A DNA stretch of 23,003 bases from Thauera sp. (GCA_023150215.1 JAKLLJ010000015.1:1-23003); one strand, 5' to 3'. Counted from the stretch's first letter, positions 15,214 to 22,312 are shown. A program made the numbers and translations. Notes: generated by a model not told the origin, from the letters alone.

Positions 15214-15855
15214 ATGCAAAGCAAGGCACAAGCCGGATTCACCCTCGTCGAAATCGCCATCGTGCTACTCGTCGTCGGGCTGCTGCTCGGCGGCGTGATG
15301 AAGGGGCAGGCGCTGATCGACAGCGCCAAGGTCAAGAACCTCGCCCAGGATCTGCGCACCGTGCCGGCGATGATCCACGCCTACCAGGACCGCTTCCGCG
15401 CCCTGCCCGGCGATGACCCGGCGGCGGTCCGCCACCTTTGCGACAGCGGCAACACCTGCACGGTGGTCGGCAACGGCAATGGCGTGATCAACGGCGACTG
15501 GAACGCTGGCGCCGACGCCGAATCGACACGACTCTGGCAGCACTTGCGACTCGCGGGCCTCGCCACCGGCAGCACCAGCACCGACGACCCCGGCTTCCTG
15601 CCGCGCAACGCGCTCGGCGGCCGCCTCGGCGTGCAACGCGGCGGCTCGGTGCTCGGCCTGCCCGGCAGCTTGGTGGTGTGTTCCGACAATGTCCCCGGCA
15701 AGCTCGTGCGCCAACTCGACATCGCCCTCGATGATGGCGATCCCGCGACCGGCTCGCTGCGCGCCGGCACCAGCGGTGACGACGGACTGCAGGCGGTGTC
15801 GTCGGCCAACCCGCTCACCGAGGGCAACGCGCACACGGTGTGCTCGAACCTGTAA
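15214..15855 (+). CDS. Prepilin, candidate major pilin of the operon
   Basis: A 213-residue prepilin with a short leader (8 residues, QAG) and the motif FTLVEIAIVLLVVGLLLGG; cleavage after G8, with Glu13 at mature +5. The helix continues to about residue 58. The globular part has C76-C82, then GNGNGVINGDWNAGADAEST and WQHLRLAGL, and ends with C156 and C210, the last pair resembling the C-terminal disulfide loop of pilins. DDGDPATGSLRAG (172-184) is a motif frequent in MSHA-like pilins. It has the best ribosome site of the operon (CAGGAGA before ATG 15214) and the shortest leader, both fitting the most abundant subunit. It is the last gene, ending 28 nt before the convergent antiporter gene. 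Confidence 0.85.
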   Translation: MQSKAQAGFTLVEIAIVLLVVGLLLGGVMKGQALIDSAKVKNLAQDLRTVPAMIHAYQDRFRALPGDDPAAVRHLCDSGNTCTVVGNGNGVINGDWNAGADAESTRLWQHLRLAGLATGSTSTDDPGFLPRNALGGRLGVQRGGSVLGLPGSLVVCSDNVPGKLVRQLDIALDDGDPATGSLRAGTSGDDGLQAVSSANPLTEGNAHTVCSNL

Positions 15856-15883
15856 AGCGCAAGGGTCGAGACCCGAGGGGCGG

Positions 15884-17851
15884 TCAGCCGGCGAGCAGAC
15901 GCTGTTCGGCGGCTTCGAGACCGCTCGGGACGCCGAGCAGCACGACCACATCACCGGTCTGGATGCGGGTTTCCGCACCAGGCGAGAGGGCACGGATGCC
16001 GCGCCGGCGCACTGCCGGCACCGATACGCCGAACTCATCCAGACCCAGCTCGCCGATCGTGCGCCCGATCGCTGCCGCTCCTTCCGCCACGATCACCGAG
16101 CGCAGCCGGGCGTCGGCGCCATCGTTGGGGTCGGCCGCATCGCTGCTGCCCTGGAAGAAGCCGCGCATCAGCGCGTAACGCTGGCTGCGGATGTCGCGGA
16201 TGCGCCGAACCACGCGCTTGAGCGGCACGCCGGTCAACGCGAGCGCGTGCGAAGCAAGCATGATGCTGGCCTCGAAGGCCTCGGGCACGACCTCGGCGGC
16301 GCCCGCCTGGGCGAGCTTTTCCATGTCCGCTTCGTCACCGGCACGGACCACCACCGGCAGTCCCGGGCGCAAGGCGTGGGCATGGTGGATCACGCGCAGC
16401 GCCGCCTCGACCGCATCGAAGGACACCACCAGCGCGCTCGCACGCATGATGCCGGCCGCGATCAGGGTCTCGCGCCGTGCCGCATCGCCAAAGACCACGG
16501 TGTCGCCCGCCGCGCCCGCTTCGCGCACGCGCTCGGGGTCGAGGTCGAGCGCGACGTAGCCCACGTTTTCCTGCTCGAGAAAGCGCGCCAGATATTGCCC
16601 GCTGCGACCATAGCCGCAGACGATGATATGGCGCTCGGTATTGAGCGACTGCGCTGCGACCTTGGTCAGTTCCATCGAGCGCAGCAGCCATTCGGAGGCC
16701 ACGAAGCGCATCACCAGACGGTCGCTGAGTTGCACGATCAGCGGCGCCACCAACATCGAAAGCACGAGCGCAGCGACCGTCGCCTGGGCCAGCCCATAGG
16801 GCATCAGGCCGAGATCGAGGATCTGCGACAGCAGCACGAAGCCGAACTCGCCACCCGCGCACAACCACAAACCGGAACGCATCGCCGTGCCTGCCGGCGA
16901 GCCGAACGCACGCGAGGCGCCGAACACGAGGCCGAACTTGATGACCAGCAGCGCCGCGAGCAGTCCGAGCACTGCCGGCAGGTTGCGCACGATCTCCGCC
17001 ACATCGAGCAGCATGCCGACGGTGACGAAGAAGAGCCCGAGCAGCACGTCGCGGAAAGGCTTGATGTCTTCCTCCACCTGGTAGCGATACTCGGTTTCCG
17101 AGATCAGCATGCCGGCAAGGAAGGCACCGAGCGCGAGCGAGAGGCCGACCAGCTCCGACAGCCAGGCCAGGCCGAGCGTGATCAGCAACACGTTGAGCAT
17201 GAACAGTTCGCCCGAACGGCGCCGCGCCATCACGGTGAACCACCAGCGCATCAGGCGCTGTCCGAACACCAGCACCAGCGAGAGCAGGAACACCACCTTC
17301 AGGGTCGCCAGCCCGAGGGTGAACATCATCTCCTCGGCCGGGCGCGAAAGCGCCGGCAGCAGGATCAGCAGCGGTACCACCGCAATGTCCTGGAACAGCA
17401 GCACGCCGATCACCTCCCGGCCATGACGGCTGTCGAGCTCAAGGCGGTCGGCGAGCAGTTTGGAGAGGATCGCGGTGGACGACATCGCCAGCGTGCCGCC
17501 GAGCGCGAAACTGGTGATCCAGCCCAGCCCGCCGAGGCGGCCGACGAGGGTCACCAGCACGATCGTCGTCAGCACCTGCGCCAGCCCGAGCCCGAACACG
17601 ATGCGCCTCATCGCCATCAGACGCGCCAGCGAGAACTCCAGCCCGATCGAGAACATCAGGAACACCACGCCGAACTCGGCGAGGTGGCGCGCACCGGCGG
17701 ATTCCTGCATCAGGTTGAGCGCGTGCGGGCCGCCCAGCGCACCGACCAGCAGGTAGGCCAGCACGGGCGGCAGATTCATGCTGCGGAAAAACGCCACCAT
17801 CACCACGGCGGCGGCCAGCAGCAGGACCACGAATTCGAGCGTATTGAGCAT
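15884..17851 (-). CDS. CPA2-family monovalent cation:proton antiporter, Kef/YbaL type
   Basis: Inner-membrane K+(Na+)/H+ antiporter or K+ efflux protein of 655 residues. The first 375 or so residues hold a dozen or more hydrophobic helices of the Na+/H+ exchanger fold, with the ion-site segment LLFQDIAVVP (151-160, QD as in Kef proteins) and LGAFLAGMLISETEY (241-255). Residues 408-530 are an RCK/TrkA-N domain with the Rossmann motif VCGYGRSGQ. Residues 583-655 are a TrkA-C domain ending VVLLGVPSGLEAAE. ATG 17851 was chosen because the family starts with LEFVVLLLAA; an in-frame upstream start at 17941 would add 30 non-conserved residues. It lies convergent to the pilus operon and divergent to kdsD. 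The exact ion cannot be read from the sequence. Confidence 0.93.
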   Translation of the reverse strand: MLNTLEFVVLLLAAAVVMVAFFRSMNLPPVLAYLLVGALGGPHALNLMQESAGARHLAEFGVVFLMFSIGLEFSLARLMAMRRIVFGLGLAQVLTTIVLVTLVGRLGGLGWITSFALGGTLAMSSTAILSKLLADRLELDSRHGREVIGVLLFQDIAVVPLLILLPALSRPAEEMMFTLGLATLKVVFLLSLVLVFGQRLMRWWFTVMARRRSGELFMLNVLLITLGLAWLSELVGLSLALGAFLAGMLISETEYRYQVEEDIKPFRDVLLGLFFVTVGMLLDVAEIVRNLPAVLGLLAALLVIKFGLVFGASRAFGSPAGTAMRSGLWLCAGGEFGFVLLSQILDLGLMPYGLAQATVAALVLSMLVAPLIVQLSDRLVMRFVASEWLLRSMELTKVAAQSLNTERHIIVCGYGRSGQYLARFLEQENVGYVALDLDPERVREAGAAGDTVVFGDAARRETLIAAGIMRASALVVSFDAVEAALRVIHHAHALRPGLPVVVRAGDEADMEKLAQAGAAEVVPEAFEASIMLASHALALTGVPLKRVVRRIRDIRSQRYALMRGFFQGSSDAADPNDGADARLRSVIVAEGAAAIGRTIGELGLDEFGVSVPAVRRRGIRALSPGAETRIQTGDVVVLLGVPSGLEAAEQRLLAG

Positions 17852-18005
17852 GGGGCCCCGGGACGGGATGGCGCCAGCGCGGCCGGACGGCGGCGCGGGG
17901 GTTTGGTATACAATCGGTTCGTTCTGGCGGCCGCCGGACACCGCGCGCCGGCATCCCGCCGGCCCTCCGGATCCACCCTCTGTGCAAGTTTAAAGCATCG
18001 ACCCC
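17852..18005. promoter_or_regulatory. Divergent promoter region between antiporter gene and kdsD
   Basis: In 154 bp there is one AT-rich island, TTTGGTATACAATCG around 17902-17916. On the plus strand TACAAT (17909-17914) or an extended TGG-TATACA (17904-17912) can serve as -10 for kdsD, without a good -35. Its core GTATAC is self-complementary, so the minus strand offers TATACC for the antiporter gene. The kdsD leader also holds a GCCGGC-N5-GCCGGC repeat (17947-17963). No Shine-Dalgarno precedes kdsD ATG 18006. Confidence 0.4.
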
Positions 18006-18995
18006 ATGGACCCCATTTCCGCTTCCGGCGAAAGCCGTGCCGTTTCGCTCGCCCGCCGCGTGCTGCGCATAGAGGCCGACGCGGTAGCTGCGCTGGCTGC
18101 CCGTGTCGGCGAGGATTTCGAGCGCGCGGTCGAGATCATCCTCGCCCGCCGCGGACGCGTGATCGTGACCGGTGTCGGCAAGTCCGGGCACATCGGCCGC
18201 AAGATGGCGGCGACGCTGGCCAGCACCGGCACCCCCGCCTACTTCGTCCATGCCGCCGAAGCTGCGCACGGCGATCTCGGCATGATCACCCCCGAAGACG
18301 TCGTCATCGCGCTGTCGAACTCCGGCTCGAGCGAGGAGCTGCTCACCATCGTGCCGCTGGTCAAGCGCCAGGGCGCACGCCTGATCGCGATGACCGGCCG
18401 TCCCGATTCGCCACTCGCCCTCGAGGCCGACGCGCACCTGGACGCGGCCGTGGCCGAGGAGGCCTGCCCGCTCAATCTGGCTCCCACTGCCAGCACCACC
18501 GCCGCGCTCGCGCTCGGCGACGCGCTCGCGGTCGCGCTCCTCGACGCACGCGGCTTCGCCGCCGAGGACTTCGCCCGCTCGCACCCGGGCGGCGCCCTCG
18601 GCCGCCGTCTGCTCACCCACGTCGGGGACGTCATGCGGCCGGCGGCGGCAGTGCCGCGGGTGCCGGCCGACGCGCCACTCACCCAGGCGCTGCTGGCGAT
18701 GACCGCCGGCGGCATGGGCATGACCGCGGTGGTGGGCGACGGCGACGTACCGGTCGGCATCTTCACCGACGGTGACCTGCGGCGCGCCCTGGAAAAAGGC
18801 TGCGATGTGCGCACGGCCCGTGTCAGCGAGGTCATGACGCGCAGTCCGCGCAGCATCGGCCCGGGGGCACTCGCCGTCGAGGCCGCCGAGGTCATGGAGC
18901 GCGTGCGCATCACCCAATTGCTGGTGCTCGACGAAAGCGGCGGGCTCGCCGGGGCGCTCACGACCCACGACCTGATGCTGGCCAAGGTCATCTGA
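18006..18995 (+). CDS. kdsD: Arabinose-5-phosphate isomerase (KdsD/KpsF/GutQ family)
   Basis: KdsD converts ribulose 5-phosphate to arabinose 5-phosphate, the first step of Kdo synthesis for LPS. The 329-residue product has a SIS domain (about 35-185) with TGVGKSGHIGRK, HGDLGM and SNSGSSEE, then two CBS domains (about 205-265 and 272-329). The catalytic residues known from E. coli KdsD fall at the same positions here: K59, E111, E152 and H193 (RSHPGGALGRRL). Length is normal. It heads a plus-strand run with lptC, whose ATG directly follows this TGA. The usual partner kdsC (Kdo-8-P phosphatase) is not between them. Confidence 0.96.
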   Translation: MDPISASGESRAVSLARRVLRIEADAVAALAARVGEDFERAVEIILARRGRVIVTGVGKSGHIGRKMAATLASTGTPAYFVHAAEAAHGDLGMITPEDVVIALSNSGSSEELLTIVPLVKRQGARLIAMTGRPDSPLALEADAHLDAAVAEEACPLNLAPTASTTAALALGDALAVALLDARGFAAEDFARSHPGGALGRRLLTHVGDVMRPAAAVPRVPADAPLTQALLAMTAGGMGMTAVVGDGDVPVGIFTDGDLRRALEKGCDVRTARVSEVMTRSPRSIGPGALAVEAAEVMERVRITQLLVLDESGGLAGALTTHDLMLAKVI

Positions 18996-19571
18996 ATGCG
19001 GGTCGACACCTGGCGCCTGTATCCGGTCATCGCGCTCGCCGTGCTGGCGGGCGCATCGGCTTGGCTCGAGCGCATAACGCGCGAGGACGACCTGGTGCCC
19101 GGCACCGAGCAGAGCGGTCCCGACTTCATCGCCCACGACACCCGCGTGGTCGGCTTCGACGGCGCCGGTCAGCAGCGCTACGAGTTGGTCGCCGCGCGCC
19201 TCGAGCACTTTCCGGCCGACAGCACCACCCGCCTGCACCAGCCACGGCTGCAGATGCAGGGCGAGGACGGCGCGACCCTGATCACCGCACGCACGGCGGA
19301 CGTGTCGCCAGGCGGCGAGCAGGTCGATCTGGCCGGCGAGGTTCGCGTCAGGCGACCGGAAACGGCTGCCTCGCTTGCACTCGCGCTCGACTCGGAAACG
19401 CTCACCGTGTGGCCGGATGCGCAGCGCGCCCGCACCGATTCGCCGGTCGTGATGACCCGTGGCGCCGGACGCGCCGTGGCGCAAGGCATGCGCGCCGACA
19501 ACCTGTTCGGCACGCTCGAACTCATCGGCGAGGTCAGCGCGACGATGCCGCCCCGCCGTCAAGGATCCTGA
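18996..19571 (+). CDS. lptC: LptC, LPS export inner-membrane protein
   Basis: LptC is a bitopic inner-membrane protein that receives LPS from LptB2FG and hands it to LptA. The 191-residue product has a short cytoplasmic N-terminus, a TM helix at about residues 8-23 (YPVIALAVLAGASAWL), and a periplasmic beta-jellyroll domain. The family pattern includes DFIAHDTRVVGFDGAGQQRY near 44-63, RLHQPRLQM near 78-86, and ARTADVSPGGEQVDLAGEV. The start codon immediately follows the kdsD stop with AAGG upstream, and the stop is 2 nt from lptA. LptC proteins diverge strongly, so the call leans on both the domain pattern and the lptA neighbour. Confidence 0.92.
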   Translation: MRVDTWRLYPVIALAVLAGASAWLERITREDDLVPGTEQSGPDFIAHDTRVVGFDGAGQQRYELVAARLEHFPADSTTRLHQPRLQMQGEDGATLITARTADVSPGGEQVDLAGEVRVRRPETAASLALALDSETLTVWPDAQRARTDSPVVMTRGAGRAVAQGMRADNLFGTLELIGEVSATMPPRRQGS

Positions 19572-19573
19572 CC

Positions 19574-20113
19574 ATGAAGCGACGCTTCCTCGCCGCTGCG
19601 ACCTGCCTGCTCGCCGCCTTCAGCTCCCCCGCCCTCGCCGAGAAGGCCGACCGTGCCCAACCGGTCAACATCGAAGCCGACCGCCTCACCGTCGATGACC
19701 GCAACAAGGTGCACATCTTCGAAGGCAACGTGATCCTCAGCCAGGGCACGCTCACCATCCGTGGCGACAAGCTGGTCGTCACCCAGGATGCCGCCGGTTT
19801 CCAGAACGGCGTCGCCACGGCCTCCAAGGGCCTGGCGACCTTTCGCCAGCGTCGCGACGGCAGCGCCGAGTATGTCGAGGGCGAGGCCGAGCGCATCGAG
19901 TACGACAGCCGCAGCGAGAAGGCCAGGCTGTTCAACCGCGCCAAGGTCTCCAGCGGCGGCGATCAGGTCAGCGGCCACTACATCGAATACGACGCGATCA
20001 CCGAGAACTACCTGGCGACCAACGCCCCCGGCAGCCGCCAGGGCACGCCGGCCGGCCGGGTGCGCGCAGTGATCCAGCCCAAGTCCGAGGGCCAGCCTGC
20101 AGGCCGGCCCTGA
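19574..20113 (+). CDS. lptA: LptA, periplasmic LPS-transport bridge protein
   Basis: LptA forms the periplasmic beta-jellyroll bridge that carries LPS from LptC to LptD. The 179-residue precursor has a signal peptide MKRRFLAAATCLLAAFSSPALA, cleaved before EKAD, then the OstA-type core: PVNIEADRLTVDDRNKVHIF, EGNVILSQGTLTIRGDKLVV and EGEAERIEYD. It ends in GRVRAVIQPKS, the familiar LptA tail. The ATG lies 2 nt after the lptC stop; no strong ribosome site is visible (AAGGATCC lies close), so coupling is likely. The gene normally next, lptB, is not present: the enoyl-CoA hydratase follows after 36 nt. Confidence 0.93.
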   Translation: MKRRFLAAATCLLAAFSSPALAEKADRAQPVNIEADRLTVDDRNKVHIFEGNVILSQGTLTIRGDKLVVTQDAAGFQNGVATASKGLATFRQRRDGSAEYVEGEAERIEYDSRSEKARLFNRAKVSSGGDQVSGHYIEYDAITENYLATNAPGSRQGTPAGRVRAVIQPKSEGQPAGRP

Positions 20114-20149
20114 CCCCACGACGAGCAAGACCACACACCAGGAGACAAC

Positions 20150-20926
20150 ATGAGCTTCGAGATGATCATCGCCGAAAAACGTGGCCGCATCGGCCTCATC
20201 ACCCTCAACCGGCCCAAGGCACTCAACGCGCTCAACGACCAGGTGGTCGACGAGATCGGCGCCGCACTCGACGACTTCGAGGCCGACACCGGCATCGGTG
20301 CCATCGTCATCACCGGCTCGGAGAAAGCCTTCGCCGCCGGCGCCGACATCGGGGCGATGGCGAGCTTCTCCTACATGGACGCCTACAAGGGCGACTACAT
20401 CACGCGCAACTGGGAGCGCGTCAAGACCTGCCGCAAGCCGGTCATCGCCGCAGTCGCAGGCTTTGCACTCGGCGGCGGCTGCGAGCTGGCGATGATGTGC
20501 GACTTCATCATCGCCGCCGATAGCGCGAAGTTCGGCCAGCCCGAAATCAAGCTCGGCATCCTGCCAGGTGCGGGCGGCACCCAGCGCCTGCCGCGTGCGG
20601 TCAGCAAGGCCAAGGCAATGGACATGTGCCTGACCGCACGCATGATGGATGCGCTCGAAGCGGAGCGCGCCGGCCTGGTGTCACGCGTGGTGCCCGCCGA
20701 CAAGTTGCTCGACGAAGCGCTCGGCGCCGCCGAGACCATTGCCGGCTTCTCGCTGCCGGTCGTCATGATGATCAAGGAGTCGGTCAACCGCGCTTTCGAG
20801 AGCAGCCTCAACGAGGGCCTGCTGTTCGAGCGCCGCGTGTTCCACTCCGCCTTCGCGCTCAACGACCAGAAGGAAGGCATGGCGGCCTTTGTCGGCAAGC
20901 GCAAGGCGAACTTCAGCCACGACTGA
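20150..20926 (+). CDS. Enoyl-CoA hydratase (crotonase family)
   Basis: Adds water across the 2,3 double bond of short-chain trans-enoyl-CoA, giving (S)-3-hydroxyacyl-CoA in beta-oxidation or amino-acid catabolism. The 258 residues span a whole crotonase domain: oxyanion-hole segment AAGADI (62-67) and GFALGGGCELAMMCD (104-118) with Glu112, then GQPEIKLGILPGAGGTQRLP (129-148) with Glu132. These are the two catalytic glutamates of true hydratases. CAGGAGA before ATG 20150 is a strong ribosome site. It may be co-transcribed with lptA or use a promoter inside it; none is visible in the 36-nt gap. A terminator-like hairpin follows. Proximity to the phasin hints at acyl-CoA/PHA metabolism, but the S-stereochemistry of this family does not feed PHA synthase directly. 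Confidence 0.94.
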   Translation: MSFEMIIAEKRGRIGLITLNRPKALNALNDQVVDEIGAALDDFEADTGIGAIVITGSEKAFAAGADIGAMASFSYMDAYKGDYITRNWERVKTCRKPVIAAVAGFALGGGCELAMMCDFIIAADSAKFGQPEIKLGILPGAGGTQRLPRAVSKAKAMDMCLTARMMDALEAERAGLVSRVVPADKLLDEALGAAETIAGFSLPVVMMIKESVNRAFESSLNEGLLFERRVFHSAFALNDQKEGMAAFVGKRKANFSHD

Positions 20927-20949
20927 AGCCTCCTGCGCCTACAGGCAAC

Positions 20950-20980
20950 GCGGCCGGCGATCAGCCGGCCGCTTCCGTTT
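20950..20980 (+). terminator. Putative intrinsic terminator after the enoyl-CoA hydratase gene
   Basis: A perfect 9-bp stem GCGGCCGGC / GCCGGCCGC with a GATCA loop (20950-20972) is followed by the T-rich but imperfect tail TTCCGTTT. It starts 23 nt after the stop codon. The very GC-rich stem supports termination; the mixed tail lowers confidence. Confidence 0.65.
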
Positions 20981-21097
20981 ACCGTTCGCGTTCGTCACGC
21001 CACTGCAATCCGGTGTCGGCACACTCGCGGCGCTGCATCCGGCGCGCTCGCAGCGCAACATCGGGATGAGGCCGTCTCCCTGCAGGGCGTTTTCGTC

Positions 21098-21123
21098 CAA
21101 GTGATTGATTCGTTCAATCAATC
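21098..21123 (-). promoter_or_regulatory. AT-rich inverted repeat with an IHF-consensus match
   Basis: GATTGATT-CGTTC-AATCAATC (21103-21123) is a perfect 8-bp inverted repeat in otherwise GC-rich DNA, 28 bp upstream of the phasin -35. On the minus strand AATCAATCACTTG (21110 down to 21098) fits the IHF consensus WATCAA-N4-TTR. Either an IHF bend site or the operator of an unknown dimeric regulator is possible. One such match is not far from chance for this window size. Confidence 0.35.
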
Positions 21124-21127
21124 CACC

Positions 21128-21144
21128 ATGTTGCGATGCACCAA
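21128..21144. promoter_or_regulatory. Upstream TGC-N3-GCA palindrome, putative PhaR site 1
   Basis: ATGTTGC-GAT-GCACCAA is an imperfect palindrome with core TGC-GAT-GCA, ending 7 bp before the phasin -35. TGC-rich palindromes are the recalled recognition type of the PHA-responsive repressor PhaR, and phasin promoters are its classic target. The assignment is by similarity and position only. Confidence 0.45.
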
Positions 21145-21151
21145 AATATGC

Positions 21152-21179
21152 TTGACAGTCCGGATCGGGTCCGTATAAT
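21152..21179 (+). promoter_or_regulatory. Sigma70 promoter of the phasin gene
   Basis: TTGACA (21152-21157) and TATAAT (21174-21179) are both perfect consensus hexamers with a 16-bp spacer. Expected transcription start is about 21186-21187, giving a leader of roughly 70 nt before ATG 21256. This is by far the best promoter in the window, matching the very high expression typical of phasins. Such a strong promoter with flanking palindromes suggests control by repression. Confidence 0.88.
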
Positions 21180-21186
21180 CCGAACC

Positions 21187-21203
21187 ATGCTGCAACGCAA
21201 CAT
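21187..21203. promoter_or_regulatory. Downstream TGC-N3-GCA palindrome, putative PhaR site 2
   Basis: ATGCTGC-AAC-GCAACAT is a 17-bp palindrome with one mismatched pair, starting at the predicted transcription start. A repressor bound here would block initiation or early elongation. It shares the GCAACAT arm with the site at 21128-21144 and with the cluster upstream of mlaF. Confidence 0.5.
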
Positions 21204-21255
21204 CGCAGCTACCGAAGCGATGTTGATGCACCCCACACTTTCCAAGGAGATCCAA

Positions 21256-21822
21256 ATGAGCAACTTCGTCACCCCCGAGCAGTTCGCCTCCGCCAACAAG
21301 GCCAACATCGAGACCCTGCTGACCGTGGCCAACACCGCGTTCGCCAGCGCCGAGCGCCTCGCCGCTCTGAACCTGAACACCGCCCGCTCGCTGCTGGAAG
21401 ACGGCGTGGCCAACACCAAGGCCCTGCTGGCCGCCAAGGACGTGCAGGAGCTGGTGAACCTGCAGGTTTCGCTGGCCCAGCCGATCGTCGAGAAGGCCGT
21501 TGCCTACGCCCGCAGCGTCTACGAGATCTCGTCGCAGAGCCAGGAAGAGATGTCGAAGGTCTTCGAAGGCCAGGTCGCCGAGCTCAACAAGGGCGTCGCC
21601 ACCGCGCTCGACAAGGCTGCCAAGTCGGCTCCCGCCGGCTCGGACGTTGCCGTCGCCGCCGTCAAGTCGGCCATCGCCGCCGCCAACAGCGCCTACGACA
21701 GCATGAGCAAGGCTGCCAAGCAGGTCGCCGAGATCGCCGAAGCCAACGTGGCTGCCGCGACCAACGCCACCGTCAAGGCCGTGAGCACCACCGCCAAGAC
21801 CGCTGCCAAGAAGGCTGCCTGA
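21256..21822 (+). CDS. phaP: Phasin, PHA granule-associated protein
   Basis: Phasins coat polyhydroxyalkanoate granules and control their number and size. The 188-residue product is all-helical and amphipathic, rich in Ala, Lys and Ser. It starts MSNFVTPEQFASANKANIET and continues with TVANTAFASAERLAALNLNTA (typical phasin_2 / TIGR01841 pattern), then a long helical region and an Ala/Lys tail (TAKTAAKKAA) like the PhaF-type basic ends. ATG 21256 has AAGGAGA at ideal spacing; an in-frame ATG at 21136 lies upstream of the promoter and is not a start. The gene is monocistronic, between a consensus promoter and a strong terminator. Third positions lean further to C/G than neighbours, fitting high expression. 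Confidence 0.95.
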   Translation: MSNFVTPEQFASANKANIETLLTVANTAFASAERLAALNLNTARSLLEDGVANTKALLAAKDVQELVNLQVSLAQPIVEKAVAYARSVYEISSQSQEEMSKVFEGQVAELNKGVATALDKAAKSAPAGSDVAVAAVKSAIAAANSAYDSMSKAAKQVAEIAEANVAAATNATVKAVSTTAKTAAKKAA

Positions 21823-21845
21823 GCTTCATTCGGCACCGTCTGACG

Positions 21846-21873
21846 AAAAGGCCCCGCAGTGCGGGGCCTTTTT
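21846..21873 (+). terminator. Strong intrinsic terminator after the phasin gene
   Basis: GGCCCCGC (21850-21857), loop AGT, GCGGGGCC (21861-21868), then TTTTT. A run of As before the stem makes it symmetric, so it can also stop transcription of the convergent gene ending at 21938. It begins 24 nt after the phasin stop. Confidence 0.93.
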
Positions 21874-21937
21874 GCGTCAACGGCATCCGGCGCAGGCGGA
21901 CTGGGAGCCCATGGAGCGGCCGCCAGCGCGCCCCGTC

Positions 21938-22312
21938 TCAATCGTAGTGGATGTAGCGGAAGCGCTCGTCGTCGTTCGGTGTACCTTCCAGCCCCCCGCC
22001 CTCGCGTGCGGGCTGCCACTGCACCACGTCCTCGATCTTGCGCGCCAGCACGAAGTCGCGCACGGTGATGCCGTGCGGCGAATGGGTGCATAGCCGCACC
22101 TGCGCCCGGTCCCAGCACAGTTCGAGTTCCGGGTGGTGCCAGGCCGCCTCGGCGAGGTGTCCCACCACGCCCGCGACCATCAGCGTGCCCTTCCAGCCCC
22201 CGGTGTGAAAATCCCGCACCAGGCATCCCGCCTCCAGGCGCCAGTGCGGCAGCCCGTCCGCAAGACGGGACCTGATCTCGTCTTCGTGCAGCACACGCAA
22301 CGCGTCACTCAT
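21938..22312 (-). CDS. Pterin-4a-carbinolamine dehydratase family protein
   Basis: Members dehydrate 4a-hydroxytetrahydropterin, recycling the pterin cofactor of aromatic amino-acid hydroxylases. The 124-residue product carries the full signature: E55-x3-H59-H60-P61, W67, H77 and D86 in the expected spacing (WHHPELELCWDR, CTHSPHGITVRDF). The last 25 residues (EGGGLEGTPNDDERFRYIHYD) extend past the usual 95-115 residue length. ATG 22312 has GGGAGA about 9 nt upstream. No phenylalanine hydroxylase gene lies nearby, so the physiological partner is unknown; some bacterial members are thought to act in molybdenum-cofactor or other pterin pathways. It may be co-transcribed with the acyltransferase 64 nt upstream; no terminator is seen in that gap. 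Confidence 0.92.
   Translation of the reverse strand: MSDALRVLHEDEIRSRLADGLPHWRLEAGCLVRDFHTGGWKGTLMVAGVVGHLAEAAWHHPELELCWDRAQVRLCTHSPHGITVRDFVLARKIEDVVQWQPAREGGGLEGTPNDDERFRYIHYD

Larger units (their letters stand above)
20981..21255 (+). other. Gene-free region upstream of the phasin gene
   Basis: No coding potential is seen. Besides the sites listed separately it holds the sequence CGCAACATCG at 21054-21063, repeated at 21196-21205, and its partial inverse ATGTTGCG at 21127-21134. The promoter gives an approximately 70-nt leader containing three ATGs (21187, 21220, 21226) that lack ribosome sites; the real start follows AAGGAGA at 21244-21250. Confidence 0.6.

Noticed and set aside
15863..15874. 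GGGTC-GA-GACCC hairpin between the convergent pilin and antiporter genes as a terminator
   Set aside because: Only 5 bp with a 2-nt loop and no T-tract on either side.
17852..17941. Upstream start for the antiporter at 17941
   Set aside because: It adds 30 Pro/Gly-rich residues absent from the family and would place the start beyond the likely promoter element.
15689..18775. Very long plus-strand open frame (1028 codons) across the antiporter region
   Set aside because: It is the antisense shadow of the antiporter gene and runs out of frame into kdsD; composition is dominated by His, Gln and Arg, with no domains.
17439..19562. Long minus-strand open frame opposite kdsD-lptC
   Set aside because: KdsD and LptC on the plus strand are unmistakable; the minus frame shows no family features.
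21136..21255. In-frame upstream ATG that would extend the phasin by 40 residues
   Set aside because: It lies upstream of the -35 element, has no ribosome site, and the extension is unlike phasins.
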